Assembly: GCA_022825065.1 (NCBI GenBank)
Contig: JAJDYR010000037.1
Span: 429,742 to 493,741 of the forward strand
Source of the DNA: a bacterium
GTDB lineage: Bacteria; UBA8248
DNA length: 64,000 nt
Direction: 5' to 3'
In this document: positions 16,185 to 24,984 of the stretch, one piece after another
How the letters are laid out: each line of letters opens with the position of its first letter
Position numbering within the stretch: position 1 is the stretch's first letter
The notes under the pieces: model-generated
The model's database searches: none
What the model was told of the DNA's origin: nothing
What the model saw: only the letters and a program-made list of their open reading frames with translations
Made by a program: the position numbers and the translations under genes

Positions 16185-16488
16185 GTATCCTGATCCTCGC
16201 AGATATTCTAGCGTCACAACTCCCTGCATTGTAATCGATCGATGCCCGCCCGCAATCCATGACGAATCGTTGCAACAGGTCGAACCATAATCGCAGTCAA
16301 GTCGTTATGGAGCGGGTTTTGGGGATGAGTCACGCGACACGCACACCCGCTCCTGCGAAACTATTGCGCTTGGGATTCACTACCCCTCAAGGGGGGAGTG
16401 AATCCCTTCTTCCTCGCTCGCCTTTATTCACTGGCGCCCATCCTTTGTCTCGCGATAAAATCCGCCCGAAGCCGCCGGGAGGAAGATC
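16185..16488. other. 304-base divergent intergenic region with a repeat hairpin
   Basis: Separates the membrane protein gene from the sugar dehydrogenase gene. Contains a hairpin at 16372-16406 made of GGATTCACT and AGTGAATCC around CCCCTCAAGGGGGG, the latter shared with family D repeats. No other feature seen. Confidence 0.55.
16372..16406. repeat. Hairpin related to family D (CCCCTCAAGGGG)
   Basis: Perfect 9-base arms GGATTCACT / AGTGAATCC enclosing CCCCTCAAGGGGGG. The core and the AGTGAA flank match 8905-8925 (complement) and 9419-9440. Confidence 0.55.
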
Positions 16489-17652
16489 ATGAAAATTTTA
16501 TTGATGAATGCAATGCTTGCCCTCGGATGGAGGAGGCGTTTGGCGGCTTTGTCCTGCCTCGTCGTTTTGCTGCTCTTGGTGCTCACCGCCGCGTCGGGAT
16601 GGGCGGCGGTGCGGCAGACGGCGGCAGGCCCGATTTCTGTCGAGAAGATGGCGGGAAATCTCGACACCCCCTGGGGGATTGCGTTCCTGCCGGGCGGGGC
16701 GTTTCTCGTCACCGAGCGCGGCGGTTCACTTTTTCATTTTGACGCCGCGCGCCGCAGAATGAAAGTTTCGGGCGTCCCGAAAGTCTACGCCTGGGGGCAG
16801 GGCGGGCTGATGGACGTCGCCGCAGCACAAGATTTCTCGAAAACGCGCGAGATTTTCCTCACCTACTCGAAACCCCGCCGAGGCGGCGGAGGCACGGCGC
16901 TGGCCGTCGCCGCCCTTTCAGCCGACAACCGGAAGCTCGAGAACCTGCGCGTCATATTCGAGATGGCGTCGCCTTCCCCCGGAGGCCGGCATTTCGGCTC
17001 GCGGGTCATCGAGGCGCCCGACGGCACGCTCTTTCTCACTTTGGGCGAGAGGGGAATCCCCGAAACGGCGCAGGACCTCTCGCTGCACCACGGCAAGATA
17101 ATCCGCATCCGCCGCGACGGGAGCATTCCGCCGGACAACCCATTCGCGGGGCGGGCGGGGGCGCGTCCCGAGATATGGTCGTGGGGCCACAGGAACCCGC
17201 AGGGCGCCGCGCTCGACGCGGCGGGCGCTCTCTGGGCCGTCGAGCACGGCGCGCGGGGCGGCGACGAGATAAACCGGGTCAGAAAAGGGCGCAACTACGG
17301 GTGGCCCGTCATCGCCTACGGGCGGCACTACTGGGGCGGTAAGATCGGCGTTGGCGCCGCGAAAGAGGGGATGGAGCAGCCCGATTTCTACTGGGACCCC
17401 TCTATCGCGCCCTGCGGGATGGCGATCTACTCAGGAAAGCTGTGGCCGGCCTGGCGCGGGCATTTTTTCGTGAGTTCCCTCAAGTTCGATTACATCTCCC
17501 GCCTCGATCCCAAAGGCGGCCTCAGGGAAGTGGAGCGGCTCGCGTTCCCCGAGACGGGCCGCGTGCGTGACGTCCAGGAAGCGCCCGACGGCTCGATCTG
17601 GTTCCTGTCCGAGGAGAGGGAGGCGGTCTACAGGATCAGGCCCGTTCGGTAG
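16489..17652 (+). CDS. PQQ-dependent sugar dehydrogenase family protein (glucose/sorbosone dehydrogenase fold)
   Basis: A 387-residue secreted six-bladed beta-propeller. A signal peptide with a long hydrophobic core (LSCLVVLLLLVLTAASGWAA) spans about residues 20-40. The first blade reads LDTPWGIAFLPGGAFLVTERGG, and later segments SWGHRNPQGAALDAAGALWAVEHGARGGDEINRV and YGWPVIAYGRHYWG carry the Arg, Asn and His expected around PQQ and Ca. Known members oxidise aldose sugars in the periplasm. A strong GGGAGGA precedes the ATG. A decayed fragment of a second copy lies 2 kb upstream (14489-14660). The gene converges with the YtkA-like gene, nine bases apart. Confidence 0.85.
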   Translation: MKILLMNAMLALGWRRRLAALSCLVVLLLLVLTAASGWAAVRQTAAGPISVEKMAGNLDTPWGIAFLPGGAFLVTERGGSLFHFDAARRRMKVSGVPKVYAWGQGGLMDVAAAQDFSKTREIFLTYSKPRRGGGGTALAVAALSADNRKLENLRVIFEMASPSPGGRHFGSRVIEAPDGTLFLTLGERGIPETAQDLSLHHGKIIRIRRDGSIPPDNPFAGRAGARPEIWSWGHRNPQGAALDAAGALWAVEHGARGGDEINRVRKGRNYGWPVIAYGRHYWGGKIGVGAAKEGMEQPDFYWDPSIAPCGMAIYSGKLWPAWRGHFFVSSLKFDYISRLDPKGGLREVERLAFPETGRVRDVQEAPDGSIWFLSEEREAVYRIRPVR

Positions 17653-17661
17653 ATTTCTGCT

Positions 17662-18132
17662 TCATTTCTTCGGTTTCATACCGTGGCCCCCATGTTTCAT
17701 CGCCTTGCCTTTGTCGCCATGGGACACCCCGGATTTATGCCCGCCGCGCCCTTTCATTCCGCCGAAATGGAGCTTCTTGATCAGGCGGTCCCGGCCCGGC
17801 TTGGTGAAGTCCAGCTTGAGCGCCCACTCTCCCGTCATTTCCAGGTGAACCCGCGCCCGGTAGGTTCCGGGGGTTCCGCCCGGCTCCGCGGGCGCCGGAC
17901 GCACGTTGTGGGCGCCGGGCATGGACGGCATATCGGCGCCGACCGTGAACTCGGCGCCTGCGACCGGCGTGCCGCTCTTCTTGCCCTTGAGGGAGATCAT
18001 GCAGTCGTAGACCAGCTTCTTCTCCGCCGGCTTGCATTCCACCTCGGCCACCTTTCGCTCGCCCGCCGCCGGCATCGGCGACAGCACCAATCCGCCAACA
18101 GCGAAAACGGTGAATAAAAGGGTTTTCAGCAT
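17662..18132 (-). CDS. YtkA/FixH-like secreted protein with His/Lys/Met-rich tail
   Basis: A 156-residue exported protein. A signal peptide (LLFTVFAVGGLVLSPMPAAG) is followed by an immunoglobulin-like YtkA domain with GTPVAGAEFTVGADMPSMPG, then TYRARVHLEMTGEWALKLDF. The last 35 residues are rich in Gly, His, Lys and Met (HKSGVSHGDKGKAMKHGGHG), suggesting metal binding, perhaps copper. Relatives occur near cytochrome oxidase and copper-handling genes. Here it is the last gene of the liv array, overlapping the livF stop by a few bases, so it would be co-transcribed with that operon; why is unclear. Confidence 0.7.
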   Translation of the reverse strand: MLKTLLFTVFAVGGLVLSPMPAAGERKVAEVECKPAEKKLVYDCMISLKGKKSGTPVAGAEFTVGADMPSMPGAHNVRPAPAEPGGTPGTYRARVHLEMTGEWALKLDFTKPGRDRLIKKLHFGGMKGRGGHKSGVSHGDKGKAMKHGGHGMKPKK

Positions 18133-18878
18133 GGTTGCGCCTCCTCTGAGGATGGATTGAGTGATTCGGGCGCGGGTATGCCCAGGTAATTCGACACGAG
18201 CCGCTCGTCCGACATCAGTTCCGCCGCAGACCCGTGGAGCGTAATCCGTCCGCTTTCGAGAACGTAAGCCCGGTCGGCGAGCGCCATGGTCCGCCGGACG
18301 TTCTGTTCGACGAGGAGGATGGTGATCCCCTCCTCGCGCAGCCGGGAGATCAGCCCGAAAACCTCCTCCGCCAGCCTGGGCGACAGGCCGAGCGAGGGTT
18401 CGTCCAGCAGCAGCATCCGGGGCCTGGACTCGAGCCCGCGGGCGAGCGCCAGCATCTGCGCTTCGCCGCCGCTCAGGCCGGCGGCCGGACTGTCCAGTTT
18501 GTCCGCAAGGGCGGGGAACAGGCGCTGCAGGTCCGGGCGGCTGCGGCGCCGCAACACGAACCGGCCGCTCTGATGGGCGGCGGCCTGGAGGTTTTCCTCC
18601 ACGCTCAAGGTTCCGAAGATCATCCGCCCCTCCGGAACCTGCACGATGCCGCGGGCGACGACGGCGTGCGACGGGAGGCCGCCAATCGACTCACCCTCGA
18701 AGCGGATCTCGCCTTTATCTGGCGGCACGATGCCCGAGATCGCATTGAGGACCGACGTCTTGCCGGCGCCGTTTGCGCCGATGATGGAAACGATCTCTCC
18801 GGGCCGGACTTCCAACGACACCGCATCGACCGCGCGAATGCCGCCGTAAGAGACGCCCAGCCCGCGCACTTCAAGCAT
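18126..18878 (-). CDS. livF: Branched-chain amino acid-type ABC transporter ATPase LivF (second core)
   Basis: About 250 residues. Walker A GANGAGKTS, signature LSGGEAQMLALARGL and Walker B MLLLDEPSLGLSP are intact, with the LivF-type ending ELMSDERLVSNYLG. It would energise uptake with LivG as partner. The start MLEVRGLGVSYGG overlaps the end of livG by eight bases; the track start is 15 residues upstream, inside livG, and is less likely. It belongs to the downstream of the two LivHMGF cores. Confidence 0.9.
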   Translation of the reverse strand: MLEVRGLGVSYGGIRAVDAVSLEVRPGEIVSIIGANGAGKTSVLNAISGIVPPDKGEIRFEGESIGGLPSHAVVARGIVQVPEGRMIFGTLSVEENLQAAAHQSGRFVLRRRSRPDLQRLFPALADKLDSPAAGLSGGEAQMLALARGLESRPRMLLLDEPSLGLSPRLAEEVFGLISRLREEGITILLVEQNVRRTMALADRAYVLESGRITLHGSAAELMSDERLVSNYLGIPAPESLNPSSEEAQPC

Positions 18879-19629
18879 CGGGCGCATCGTCCCTGCCCAG
18901 ATAGGCTTCACGGACCTTCGCATCGGCGAGCACGTCGCCCGGGAGGCCTTCCGCTATCTTGCGGCCGAAATCGAGCACGCAAATACGGGTGCACACGCCG
19001 GTGATGAGCGCCATCTTGTGCTCGATCACCACACAGGTGCGGTTCGGAGCGACGACCTCGTGGATGAGCCGGGCCATGTCCGCGGTCTCGGCCGGAGTCA
19101 TGCCGCCTGCCGGTTCGTCGAGGAACACCAGCGGCGGATCGGTCGTGAGCGCACGGGCGACCTCCAGGCGCCGGCGCGCCGGCAAGGGGAGGTTTTTCGC
19201 CAGCACTTCCCGATCTTTCAGGAGTCCAAACAGCTCCAGTATTTCATCGACTCTTCCGGTATCGCCGCATCTGCGCGACGGGCTGCTCCGCAACAGGCCG
19301 AGCAGCCCGCCCGAAACCCGGCTGTGCTGCGAGGCCCACACGTTCTGGAAGACGGTCATGGTCGGAAACAGGCGGATGTTCTGAAACGTGCGCGCGATTC
19401 CCAGGCGTGCAATCCGGTGCCCTCGCCATCCGGTGATGTCCGCGCCCTGAAAGGAAATGCGCCCGCCGCTCGGCGGGTACACGCCGGTCACGGTGTTCAG
19501 AAGCGTCGTCTTGCCCGATCCGTTGGGCCCGATGAGGCCCAGAACCTCTCCGGCCGCGACCTCGAGGTCGATCCGGTCGAGCGCCGCCAGAGCGCCGAAG
19601 CGCTTTTCGACTTTCCTAAGCGCGAGCAT
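18871..19629 (-). CDS. livG: ABC transporter ATPase LivG (second core)
   Basis: 252 residues, starting MLALRKVEKRFGALAALD. Walker A GPNGSGKTT and Walker B LVFLDEPAGGMTP are present, and the LivG-specific insertion between them has the FQNIRLFPTMTVFQNVW motif. The signature region reads NLPLPARRRLEVARAL, where the usual LivG has a YGQQRRLE-like sequence, a deviation not seen in the other copy (FGEQRRLE at 22176-22952). Overlaps livM by 14 bases and livF by 8 bases. Confidence 0.9.
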   Translation of the reverse strand: MLALRKVEKRFGALAALDRIDLEVAAGEVLGLIGPNGSGKTTLLNTVTGVYPPSGGRISFQGADITGWRGHRIARLGIARTFQNIRLFPTMTVFQNVWASQHSRVSGGLLGLLRSSPSRRCGDTGRVDEILELFGLLKDREVLAKNLPLPARRRLEVARALTTDPPLVFLDEPAGGMTPAETADMARLIHEVVAPNRTCVVIEHKMALITGVCTRICVLDFGRKIAEGLPGDVLADAKVREAYLGRDDAPDA

Positions 19630-20524
19630 GGTTCCGCCTCGAGAACACGGCCTTCAACCGATGCACCCGCTCCTCGTCGAGGATGCCGCGCGGCATGAAA
19701 ATCAACAGTATCGCCACCAGGCCGCCGAACACGATCATCCGATAGCCCTGGATGAAGCGAATCGCCTCCAGAAAACCGACATCGATGGCGACGCCGATGA
19801 GCGGTCCGAACGCCGTGCCGAGCCCTCCGATCAGACCGTAGGCGAGGGCATGCACGCCCAGCATGACGTTGAAGAACTGCGGCTCCACATAGGTGGTGAA
19901 GTGGGCGTAGAGCGCCCCGCCCACGCCTGCGATCACACCGGCCGCCCCCACCGCCAGAATGCGATAGCGCACGGTGTTCAGACCCTGCATCTCGGCCAGC
20001 AGATCGTCCGAGCCGAGCATTCTGAGAACCGAACCCAGCCGGGAGCGCTCCACGAGCAGCAAGAAAATCACCGTCAGCGCGAGCAATCCGTAGATGAGGA
20101 GCATGAACTCGGTCAGGCTGATGTCGCGCTCGAACATCCAGCGGATGCCGTGGAATCCGTTTGCGCCCTCCGGACCCACCATCTCTCCATCGACCTCGAC
20201 CTGAATCTCGACGATCAACAGGATCAGGCGCGCCATCTCCGCAAAAGCCAGGGTCGCTACCGAAAAGTAGAGACCGCTCAGCTGAAGCGTCAGAGCCCCC
20301 ACGACCATCGCGATGATTCCGGCCACGCACGCGCCGACGAGAATTCCCGCCCAGATCGGCAGCTGGAACATGGCGGTCGCAGCGCCGGCCGCGTACGCGC
20401 TCAGGCCGAAGTAGGCCTGCTGGCCGAAGGAGATCTCCCCCGTCAGCAACAGCAGGTAGGCCGACAGCGCGATGAACGAGATCATGCCGATGTTCGACAG
20501 CACCGTGATGACGTAATCGTCCAT
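19616..20524 (-). CDS. livM: ABC transporter permease LivM (second core)
   Basis: 302 residues, about eight to ten membrane helices. Features: SAYLLLLTGEISFGQQAYFGLSAY near the N-terminus, the LivM-type FSVATLAFAEMARL, and the conserved coupling segment GSVLRMLGSDDLLAEMQGLN. The C-terminus (IFMPRGILDEERVHRL) is typical. It pairs with LivH to form the membrane pore. Start is ATG; it begins three bases after the livH stop. Confidence 0.9.
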   Translation of the reverse strand: MDDYVITVLSNIGMISFIALSAYLLLLTGEISFGQQAYFGLSAYAAGAATAMFQLPIWAGILVGACVAGIIAMVVGALTLQLSGLYFSVATLAFAEMARLILLIVEIQVEVDGEMVGPEGANGFHGIRWMFERDISLTEFMLLIYGLLALTVIFLLLVERSRLGSVLRMLGSDDLLAEMQGLNTVRYRILAVGAAGVIAGVGGALYAHFTTYVEPQFFNVMLGVHALAYGLIGGLGTAFGPLIGVAIDVGFLEAIRFIQGYRMIVFGGLVAILLIFMPRGILDEERVHRLKAVFSRRNHARA

Positions 20525-20527
20525 CCC

Positions 20528-21427
20528 TCAAACCCGCCGGAAAGCGAGAGCCTCGCGGCTCAGAATGCGTTGACCCATGAGGCCGCCGGGCCGCAGCACC
20601 AGCATCCCGAAAAGCAGCAGATATGCGCTGAGATCCTTGTATTCGTTGCCCAGATACCAAAGAGCGTGGGCTTCGACAACGCCCAGCAGCAAGCCGCCCA
20701 GAATCGCACCCGGCAGCGACCCCATCCCGCCCAGCATCATCGCAATGAGACCCTTGAAAGTGGCCCACAGGCCGAAGAAGGGGGTAATCTGCGCATCCGT
20801 GGACAAGATGGCGTAGCCTGCCACCCCGCCCATCAGGGACACCAGCGCGAATGCGCACAGCGTGACCCAGGCCGCATTGATGCCCATATAGGCGGCGGCC
20901 AGAGAGTTTTCGGAGACCGCCCGCAACGCCAGGCCAAAACGGGTGCGATACAACAGGACGTGCAAAACGCCGACTATGATCATCGCCAGGATCAGCATTG
21001 AGGTCTGTTCCGCCCGGAACAGAAAGGGCCCGAGCTCGAAGGAACCGGCTGCTAGCAAAGCGGGGAAGGCGTAGGTGCGCTCGGGCAGCAGATGAATGGC
21101 GGCTTCCTCCAACTGCATCCAGATCACGAAGCTCGAGACCATCGACGCGAGCACGGCGCTGCGGCGGATGGCGTGAAAGCACAAGCGTTCGACATAGATG
21201 CCGACGAGGACGGTGCTCGCCAGTGTCGTCAAGGCGACGATCCACACACTGACCTGATGATGCACATGCAGCCACGTGCCGATGTAGGCGCCGAGCATGA
21301 TGGTGGCGCCGAAGGAGAGGTTGATCCGGCGCATCACGCCGAAGATGATCGTGAATCCAATCGCCAGAAGCGCGTAGGACGAACCGAACATCATGCCGTC
21401 GACCGTATTCTGGACAAAATCGATCAA
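20528..21427 (-). CDS. livH: ABC transporter permease LivH (second core)
   Basis: 299 residues with the LivH N-terminus GMMFGSSYALLAIGFTIIFG, the coupling helix TRFGLALRAVSENSLAAAYM and the gly-rich LGGMGSLPGAILGGLLLGVV. Begins the downstream core, 27 bases after the stop of the first livF, with no promoter or terminator visible between, so it probably belongs to the same transcript. Confidence 0.9.
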   Translation of the reverse strand: MIDFVQNTVDGMMFGSSYALLAIGFTIIFGVMRRINLSFGATIMLGAYIGTWLHVHHQVSVWIVALTTLASTVLVGIYVERLCFHAIRRSAVLASMVSSFVIWMQLEEAAIHLLPERTYAFPALLAAGSFELGPFLFRAEQTSMLILAMIIVGVLHVLLYRTRFGLALRAVSENSLAAAYMGINAAWVTLCAFALVSLMGGVAGYAILSTDAQITPFFGLWATFKGLIAMMLGGMGSLPGAILGGLLLGVVEAHALWYLGNEYKDLSAYLLLFGMLVLRPGGLMGQRILSREALAFRRV

Positions 21428-21454
21428 GACGCGCTCCCACGACTCCGGTATTCG

Positions 21455-22171
21455 TTAATCCTTCTGCGACCCGAGGTAGGCCCGGTGAATGACCTCGTCT
21501 TCCGCGAGTTCACCGGGCGATCCCGAGAATGTGATTTCTCCGTTTTCGATGAGGTAGAACTTGTGGGCCACGGTCAGCGCCATGTGGGCGTTTTGCTCGA
21601 CCAGGAAAATCGTGACGCCTTCCGCATTCAACTCGCGGATGATGCTGAAAATCTCCCTGACGATCAACGGCGCCAGCCCGATGGATGGTTCGTCCATGAG
21701 CAGAATCTTGGGGCGATTCATCAGGCCCCTGGCGATCGCCAGCATCTGCTGCTCGCCTCCCGACAGGGTGCCGGCCAGCTGACCCTTGCGTTCTTCCAGG
21801 CGAGGAAAGCGCCGGTACATGTCCGCGACATCGGCCGCGACCTCCGCCTCGGAAGCCCGCCGGGAGTAGGCGCCGGCATGGAGGTTCTCCTCGACGTTCA
21901 TGTAGGGAAAGACAAGACGGTTCTCGGGCACCAGAGCGAGGCCTCTTGAGACCACCTTGCTGGCCGGCAACCGCGTTATGTCGTCGCCGCTCAAAACGAC
22001 GGAGCCGGATTCGGGGGAAAGGATGCCTGCAATGGTGAACATGGTCGTCGTTTTGCCCGCGCCGTTGGGACCGAGCAGACACGTGATTTCGCCCTCGGCC
22101 GCATCGAGGCAGATGCCTCGCAGCGCCTGAACTTTTCCGTAGGAGGTGACGAGATCCCGAACGCTCAGCAT
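21455..22171 (-). CDS. livF: ABC transporter ATPase LivF (first core)
   Basis: 238 residues from MLSVRDLVTSYGKVQALRG; the fifty extra residues in the track lie in livG and are rejected. Walker A GPNGAGKTTT, signature TLSGGEQQMLAIARGL and Walker B ILLMDEPSIGLAP are all canonical, with HMALTVAHKFYLIENGEITF near the end. Starts four bases after the livG stop, completing the first HMGF core. Confidence 0.9.
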   Translation of the reverse strand: MLSVRDLVTSYGKVQALRGICLDAAEGEITCLLGPNGAGKTTTMFTIAGILSPESGSVVLSGDDITRLPASKVVSRGLALVPENRLVFPYMNVEENLHAGAYSRRASEAEVAADVADMYRRFPRLEERKGQLAGTLSGGEQQMLAIARGLMNRPKILLMDEPSIGLAPLIVREIFSIIRELNAEGVTIFLVEQNAHMALTVAHKFYLIENGEITFSGSPGELAEDEVIHRAYLGSQKD

Positions 22172-22175
22172 GTTC

Positions 22176-22952
22176 TCAATCGCCCGTATCGAGAGAGGGG
22201 GCATCCGAGTCGGACGTTCCCAGGTAAGCCTCCTGCACGGCCTTGTTCCGCTGCACGTCGCCTGGAGTCCCGGATGCGATCTTCTGCCCGAAATTGAGAA
22301 CGGCGATTTGCTCCGCCACACCCATGACGAGTTCCATCACGTGCTCGACGAGCAGGATCGTTACGCCGGAATCACGGATACGCCGAATGCGCAGGCTCAA
22401 ATCATGAATCTCCTGGCGGTTCATGCCGGCGGCGGGCTCGTCCAGCAGCAACAGCTTCGGGCGGGCAGCCGCGGCGCGGGCAAACTCCAGCCGCCGTTGT
22501 TCCCCGAATGCGAGGTTGGATGCGAGTTCATCGCTTTTGTGTTCCAAATCGGCGAGTTCGAGCAGGGTGGCGATCTCCCGCCGCGTCCGGCGGGTGGCGC
22601 CGAACCAGCGCGACAGAAAGCCCTGCGTGGCGAGATCCTCGGGTGAGTTCTGCGCCACCCACAGGTTCTGCCACACGGTGAGATTCGGAAACAGGCGGAT
22701 ATTCTGGAACGTCCGGGCGATTCCCGCCCGCAGGCGCTGGTGCGGCGGCTTGCCGTTCATCAGTTCCTCGTGGAACCGAACCGTACCGGCCGTTTCCTGA
22801 TACACGCCGCAGATCAGGTTGATGGTCGTGCTCTTGCCCGATCCGTTGGGGCCGATCAACCCGAAGATCTCGCCCTCTTGAACCGTGATGTCCAGCTCAT
22901 CGACGGCCCTGACTCCACCGAAGTGCTTCGACAGCCCGCGCAGCTCAAGCAT
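22176..22952 (-). CDS. livG: ABC transporter ATPase LivG (first core)
   Basis: 258 residues. Walker A GPNGSGKSTT, the FQNIRLFPNLTVWQNLW insertion, signature AFGEQRRLEFARAAA and Walker B LLLLDEPAAGMN. The canonical LivG DEPAAGMN is intact here and slightly altered in the second core. Overlaps the livM stop by eight bases. Confidence 0.9.
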   Translation of the reverse strand: MLELRGLSKHFGGVRAVDELDITVQEGEIFGLIGPNGSGKSTTINLICGVYQETAGTVRFHEELMNGKPPHQRLRAGIARTFQNIRLFPNLTVWQNLWVAQNSPEDLATQGFLSRWFGATRRTRREIATLLELADLEHKSDELASNLAFGEQRRLEFARAAAARPKLLLLDEPAAGMNRQEIHDLSLRIRRIRDSGVTILLVEHVMELVMGVAEQIAVLNFGQKIASGTPGDVQRNKAVQEAYLGTSDSDAPSLDTGD

Positions 22953-23859
22953 CGGACTTCTCCTGAGCGCCGAGACCGACTGCGCGTTTCAAGACCTGGG
23001 CGGTGCGCGCATCGAACAGGCCGGAGGGCTTCAGGTTCATCGCCATGATGATCAGCAACCCGAACACGATGTTGCGCCAATCCCCCATGAATCGAAGCCC
23101 TTCCACGAGTACGCCCTGAATGAAAACGACCGCCACCAGGGTGCCGAACACGCTCGAGAGGCCGCCGAGGATCGGATAGGAGACCGCGAAGGTCGCGAGC
23201 AGCACGGTAAAGGTGAGGTGATCGACGTAGGTCGCCGTGTGCGCGTAGAGGGCTCCGCCGATGCCGGCGATGAAGCCGCCGGCGGTCATGGCCGTCACCT
23301 TTACCGCGGTGAGGTTGACGCCGACGCTTTGCGTCGCGAGTTCATCTTCGCCGACGGCCCGCAACACTGCGCCTGCGCGCGAACGGTCCATCCACCACAG
23401 CGCCGCCATGATCAGGATGACGAACGTCCAGACGAAGGCCGTGATCTCCCACGGCGACCATCCGTTCGCCACGAAGTAGCGGATCTCGCGGAAGCCGTTG
23501 GTGCTGTCCGGCCCGACTACGATGTCGCCGCGCGGCACGCGCCAGCTCAGGTTGAAGAAGAACAGACGAACGAACTCGCCGAACGCGATGGTCGCGACCA
23601 CCAGCATCAGTCCCTTTACCCTCAGGGCGGGAAAACCGACGAGGAACGCGAAGAACGCGGCGATGACCGCGGCCGCGAGCAGTGCGGGAAGAATGGGCAA
23701 CTCGAAGATGACGGTGAGAATGCCTGCGGAGTAGGCTCCGATCGCAAAGAAGCCGGCCTGACCCAATGAGAGTTGTCCGGTCAGCATCAGGACATACGCG
23801 GACAAGCCGAGAAGAGTGTGAATCCCGATGAGTTGGGCGAGGCCGAGGTAGTACGACAT
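22945..23859 (-). CDS. livM: ABC transporter permease LivM (first core)
   Basis: 304 residues, with LSAYVLMLTGQLSLGQAGFFAIGAYSAG, LVVATIAFGEFVRLFFFN and the coupling segment AGAVLRAVGEDELATQSVGVN. Ends with a Leu-Lys-rich cytoplasmic tail. Sequence similarity to the second LivM is clear but not close, so the two cores are not a recent duplication. Confidence 0.9.
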   Translation of the reverse strand: MSYYLGLAQLIGIHTLLGLSAYVLMLTGQLSLGQAGFFAIGAYSAGILTVIFELPILPALLAAAVIAAFFAFLVGFPALRVKGLMLVVATIAFGEFVRLFFFNLSWRVPRGDIVVGPDSTNGFREIRYFVANGWSPWEITAFVWTFVILIMAALWWMDRSRAGAVLRAVGEDELATQSVGVNLTAVKVTAMTAGGFIAGIGGALYAHTATYVDHLTFTVLLATFAVSYPILGGLSSVFGTLVAVVFIQGVLVEGLRFMGDWRNIVFGLLIIMAMNLKPSGLFDARTAQVLKRAVGLGAQEKSDA

Positions 23860-23865
23860 CGGTGG

Positions 23866-24762
23866 CTAGTCCCGGTCTATCGCTGAGCCGAAGAGGCCGT
23901 CGGGTCTGAAAATCAGGAAAACGAACAGCAGCAGAAGCACGTACATATCGCGTTCGTTGACGCCCCGGAAGTACAGGAACGCATTTTCCAGCCCGCCGAC
24001 CAGCAACCCGGCCGCAATGGCTCCCGGGATCGAGCCCAAGCCCCCGATAACGCTGACGATCAGACCTTTGACCGTGAGCGGCACGGTGATCAGCGGCGAC
24101 AGCACTCCGACCGCGGACGCCGTCATCGAACCGGCGATGCCGCCGAGCAAGCCCGCGAGCACGAAGGTGATGGCGTTGGTCCGATGGACGTCGATGCCGC
24201 AGAGCTGAGCCGCCACGTCCTGTTGGGACACCGCTCGCGTCGCCAGGCCCAGCCGGGTTCTGTAGAGCACGTAGAGCAGTCCGATGGTGCTGACGATGTT
24301 CACCGCCAACACGAACAACAAATCGCCGCGCACCCCGTAAGGGCCCATTTCGAACATCACGTCGTCGAACAGCGCCGGAAAAGTGAGCGGTGAACCATCG
24401 GTCGTATGCACGACGATCTCGTCGATGAAGAACAGCGCCCCGATGGAAGCCATCAAGGCGGCAAGGTGGTTGTTGATGGGGATGAACCTGAAGCAGGTGA
24501 TATACACGGCGCCGCCGATCAGCCCCGAGGCGAGCGCGGAGATCAGGAACACTACCGGGGCCGGGGCGTTGATGAAGGTGAACGCGGCCAGGCCGACGTA
24601 CGCCCCGGCCAGAGCCGCCGCGGCGTAGGTCATGTTGAGTTTTCTCATGGCGCCGAAAATCAGGGAAAAGCCGATACCGATCAGCGCATAGGTCGTGCCG
24701 AAGAACAGGCCGTCGCCGATGGTCTGGGTGATCTCTACGAACTCGAGCAAAAAATCACTCAT
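23866..24762 (-). CDS. livH: ABC transporter permease LivH (first core)
   Basis: 298 residues: DGLFFGTTYALIGIGFSLIFGAMRKLN at the N-terminus, coupling helix TRLGLATRAVSQQDVAAQLCGID and GGLGSIPGAIAAGLLVGGLE. First gene after the binding protein, separated from it by 222 bases that hold a strong hairpin. Six bases before livM. Confidence 0.9.
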   Translation of the reverse strand: MSDFLLEFVEITQTIGDGLFFGTTYALIGIGFSLIFGAMRKLNMTYAAAALAGAYVGLAAFTFINAPAPVVFLISALASGLIGGAVYITCFRFIPINNHLAALMASIGALFFIDEIVVHTTDGSPLTFPALFDDVMFEMGPYGVRGDLLFVLAVNIVSTIGLLYVLYRTRLGLATRAVSQQDVAAQLCGIDVHRTNAITFVLAGLLGGIAGSMTASAVGVLSPLITVPLTVKGLIVSVIGGLGSIPGAIAAGLLVGGLENAFLYFRGVNERDMYVLLLLFVFLIFRPDGLFGSAIDRD

Positions 24763-24892
24763 GGTCTGATCTCATTTGTACCCTCAGCGACCAGGGACAC
24801 TCAGCGTCGCGCGAGACTAATACCGGATACGTGATCGGACCTTCCTAGTCATGCTTTCTCGCACTTTCTTTTGGAAGACGCCAGTCCCGGCC

Positions 24893-24943
24893 CGGCGACA
24901 TGGTGAACAACATCTACCCGAACTCCCGTTCACCATGTCGCCG
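24893..24943 (-). promoter_or_regulatory. 16-base-pair perfect stem between livK and livH
   Basis: CGGCGACATGGTGAAC (24893-24908) and GTTCACCATGTCGCCG (24928-24943) are perfect complements with a 19-base loop. It has no T-run, so it is not a standard terminator. Such a stem after a binding-protein gene usually stabilises the upstream mRNA or partly stops transcription, raising binding protein over membrane parts; that role is inferred. Confidence 0.6.
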
Positions 24944-24984
24944 CATCAAGGATCCACCAGTCGCGATCCTGGTCGGAGACTGCG

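Noticed and set aside
19497-21440. 647-residue minus-strand ORF spanning livH and livM
   Set aside because: Arg/His/Gly/Ala-rich shadow frame; the true frames encode recognisable LivH and LivM.
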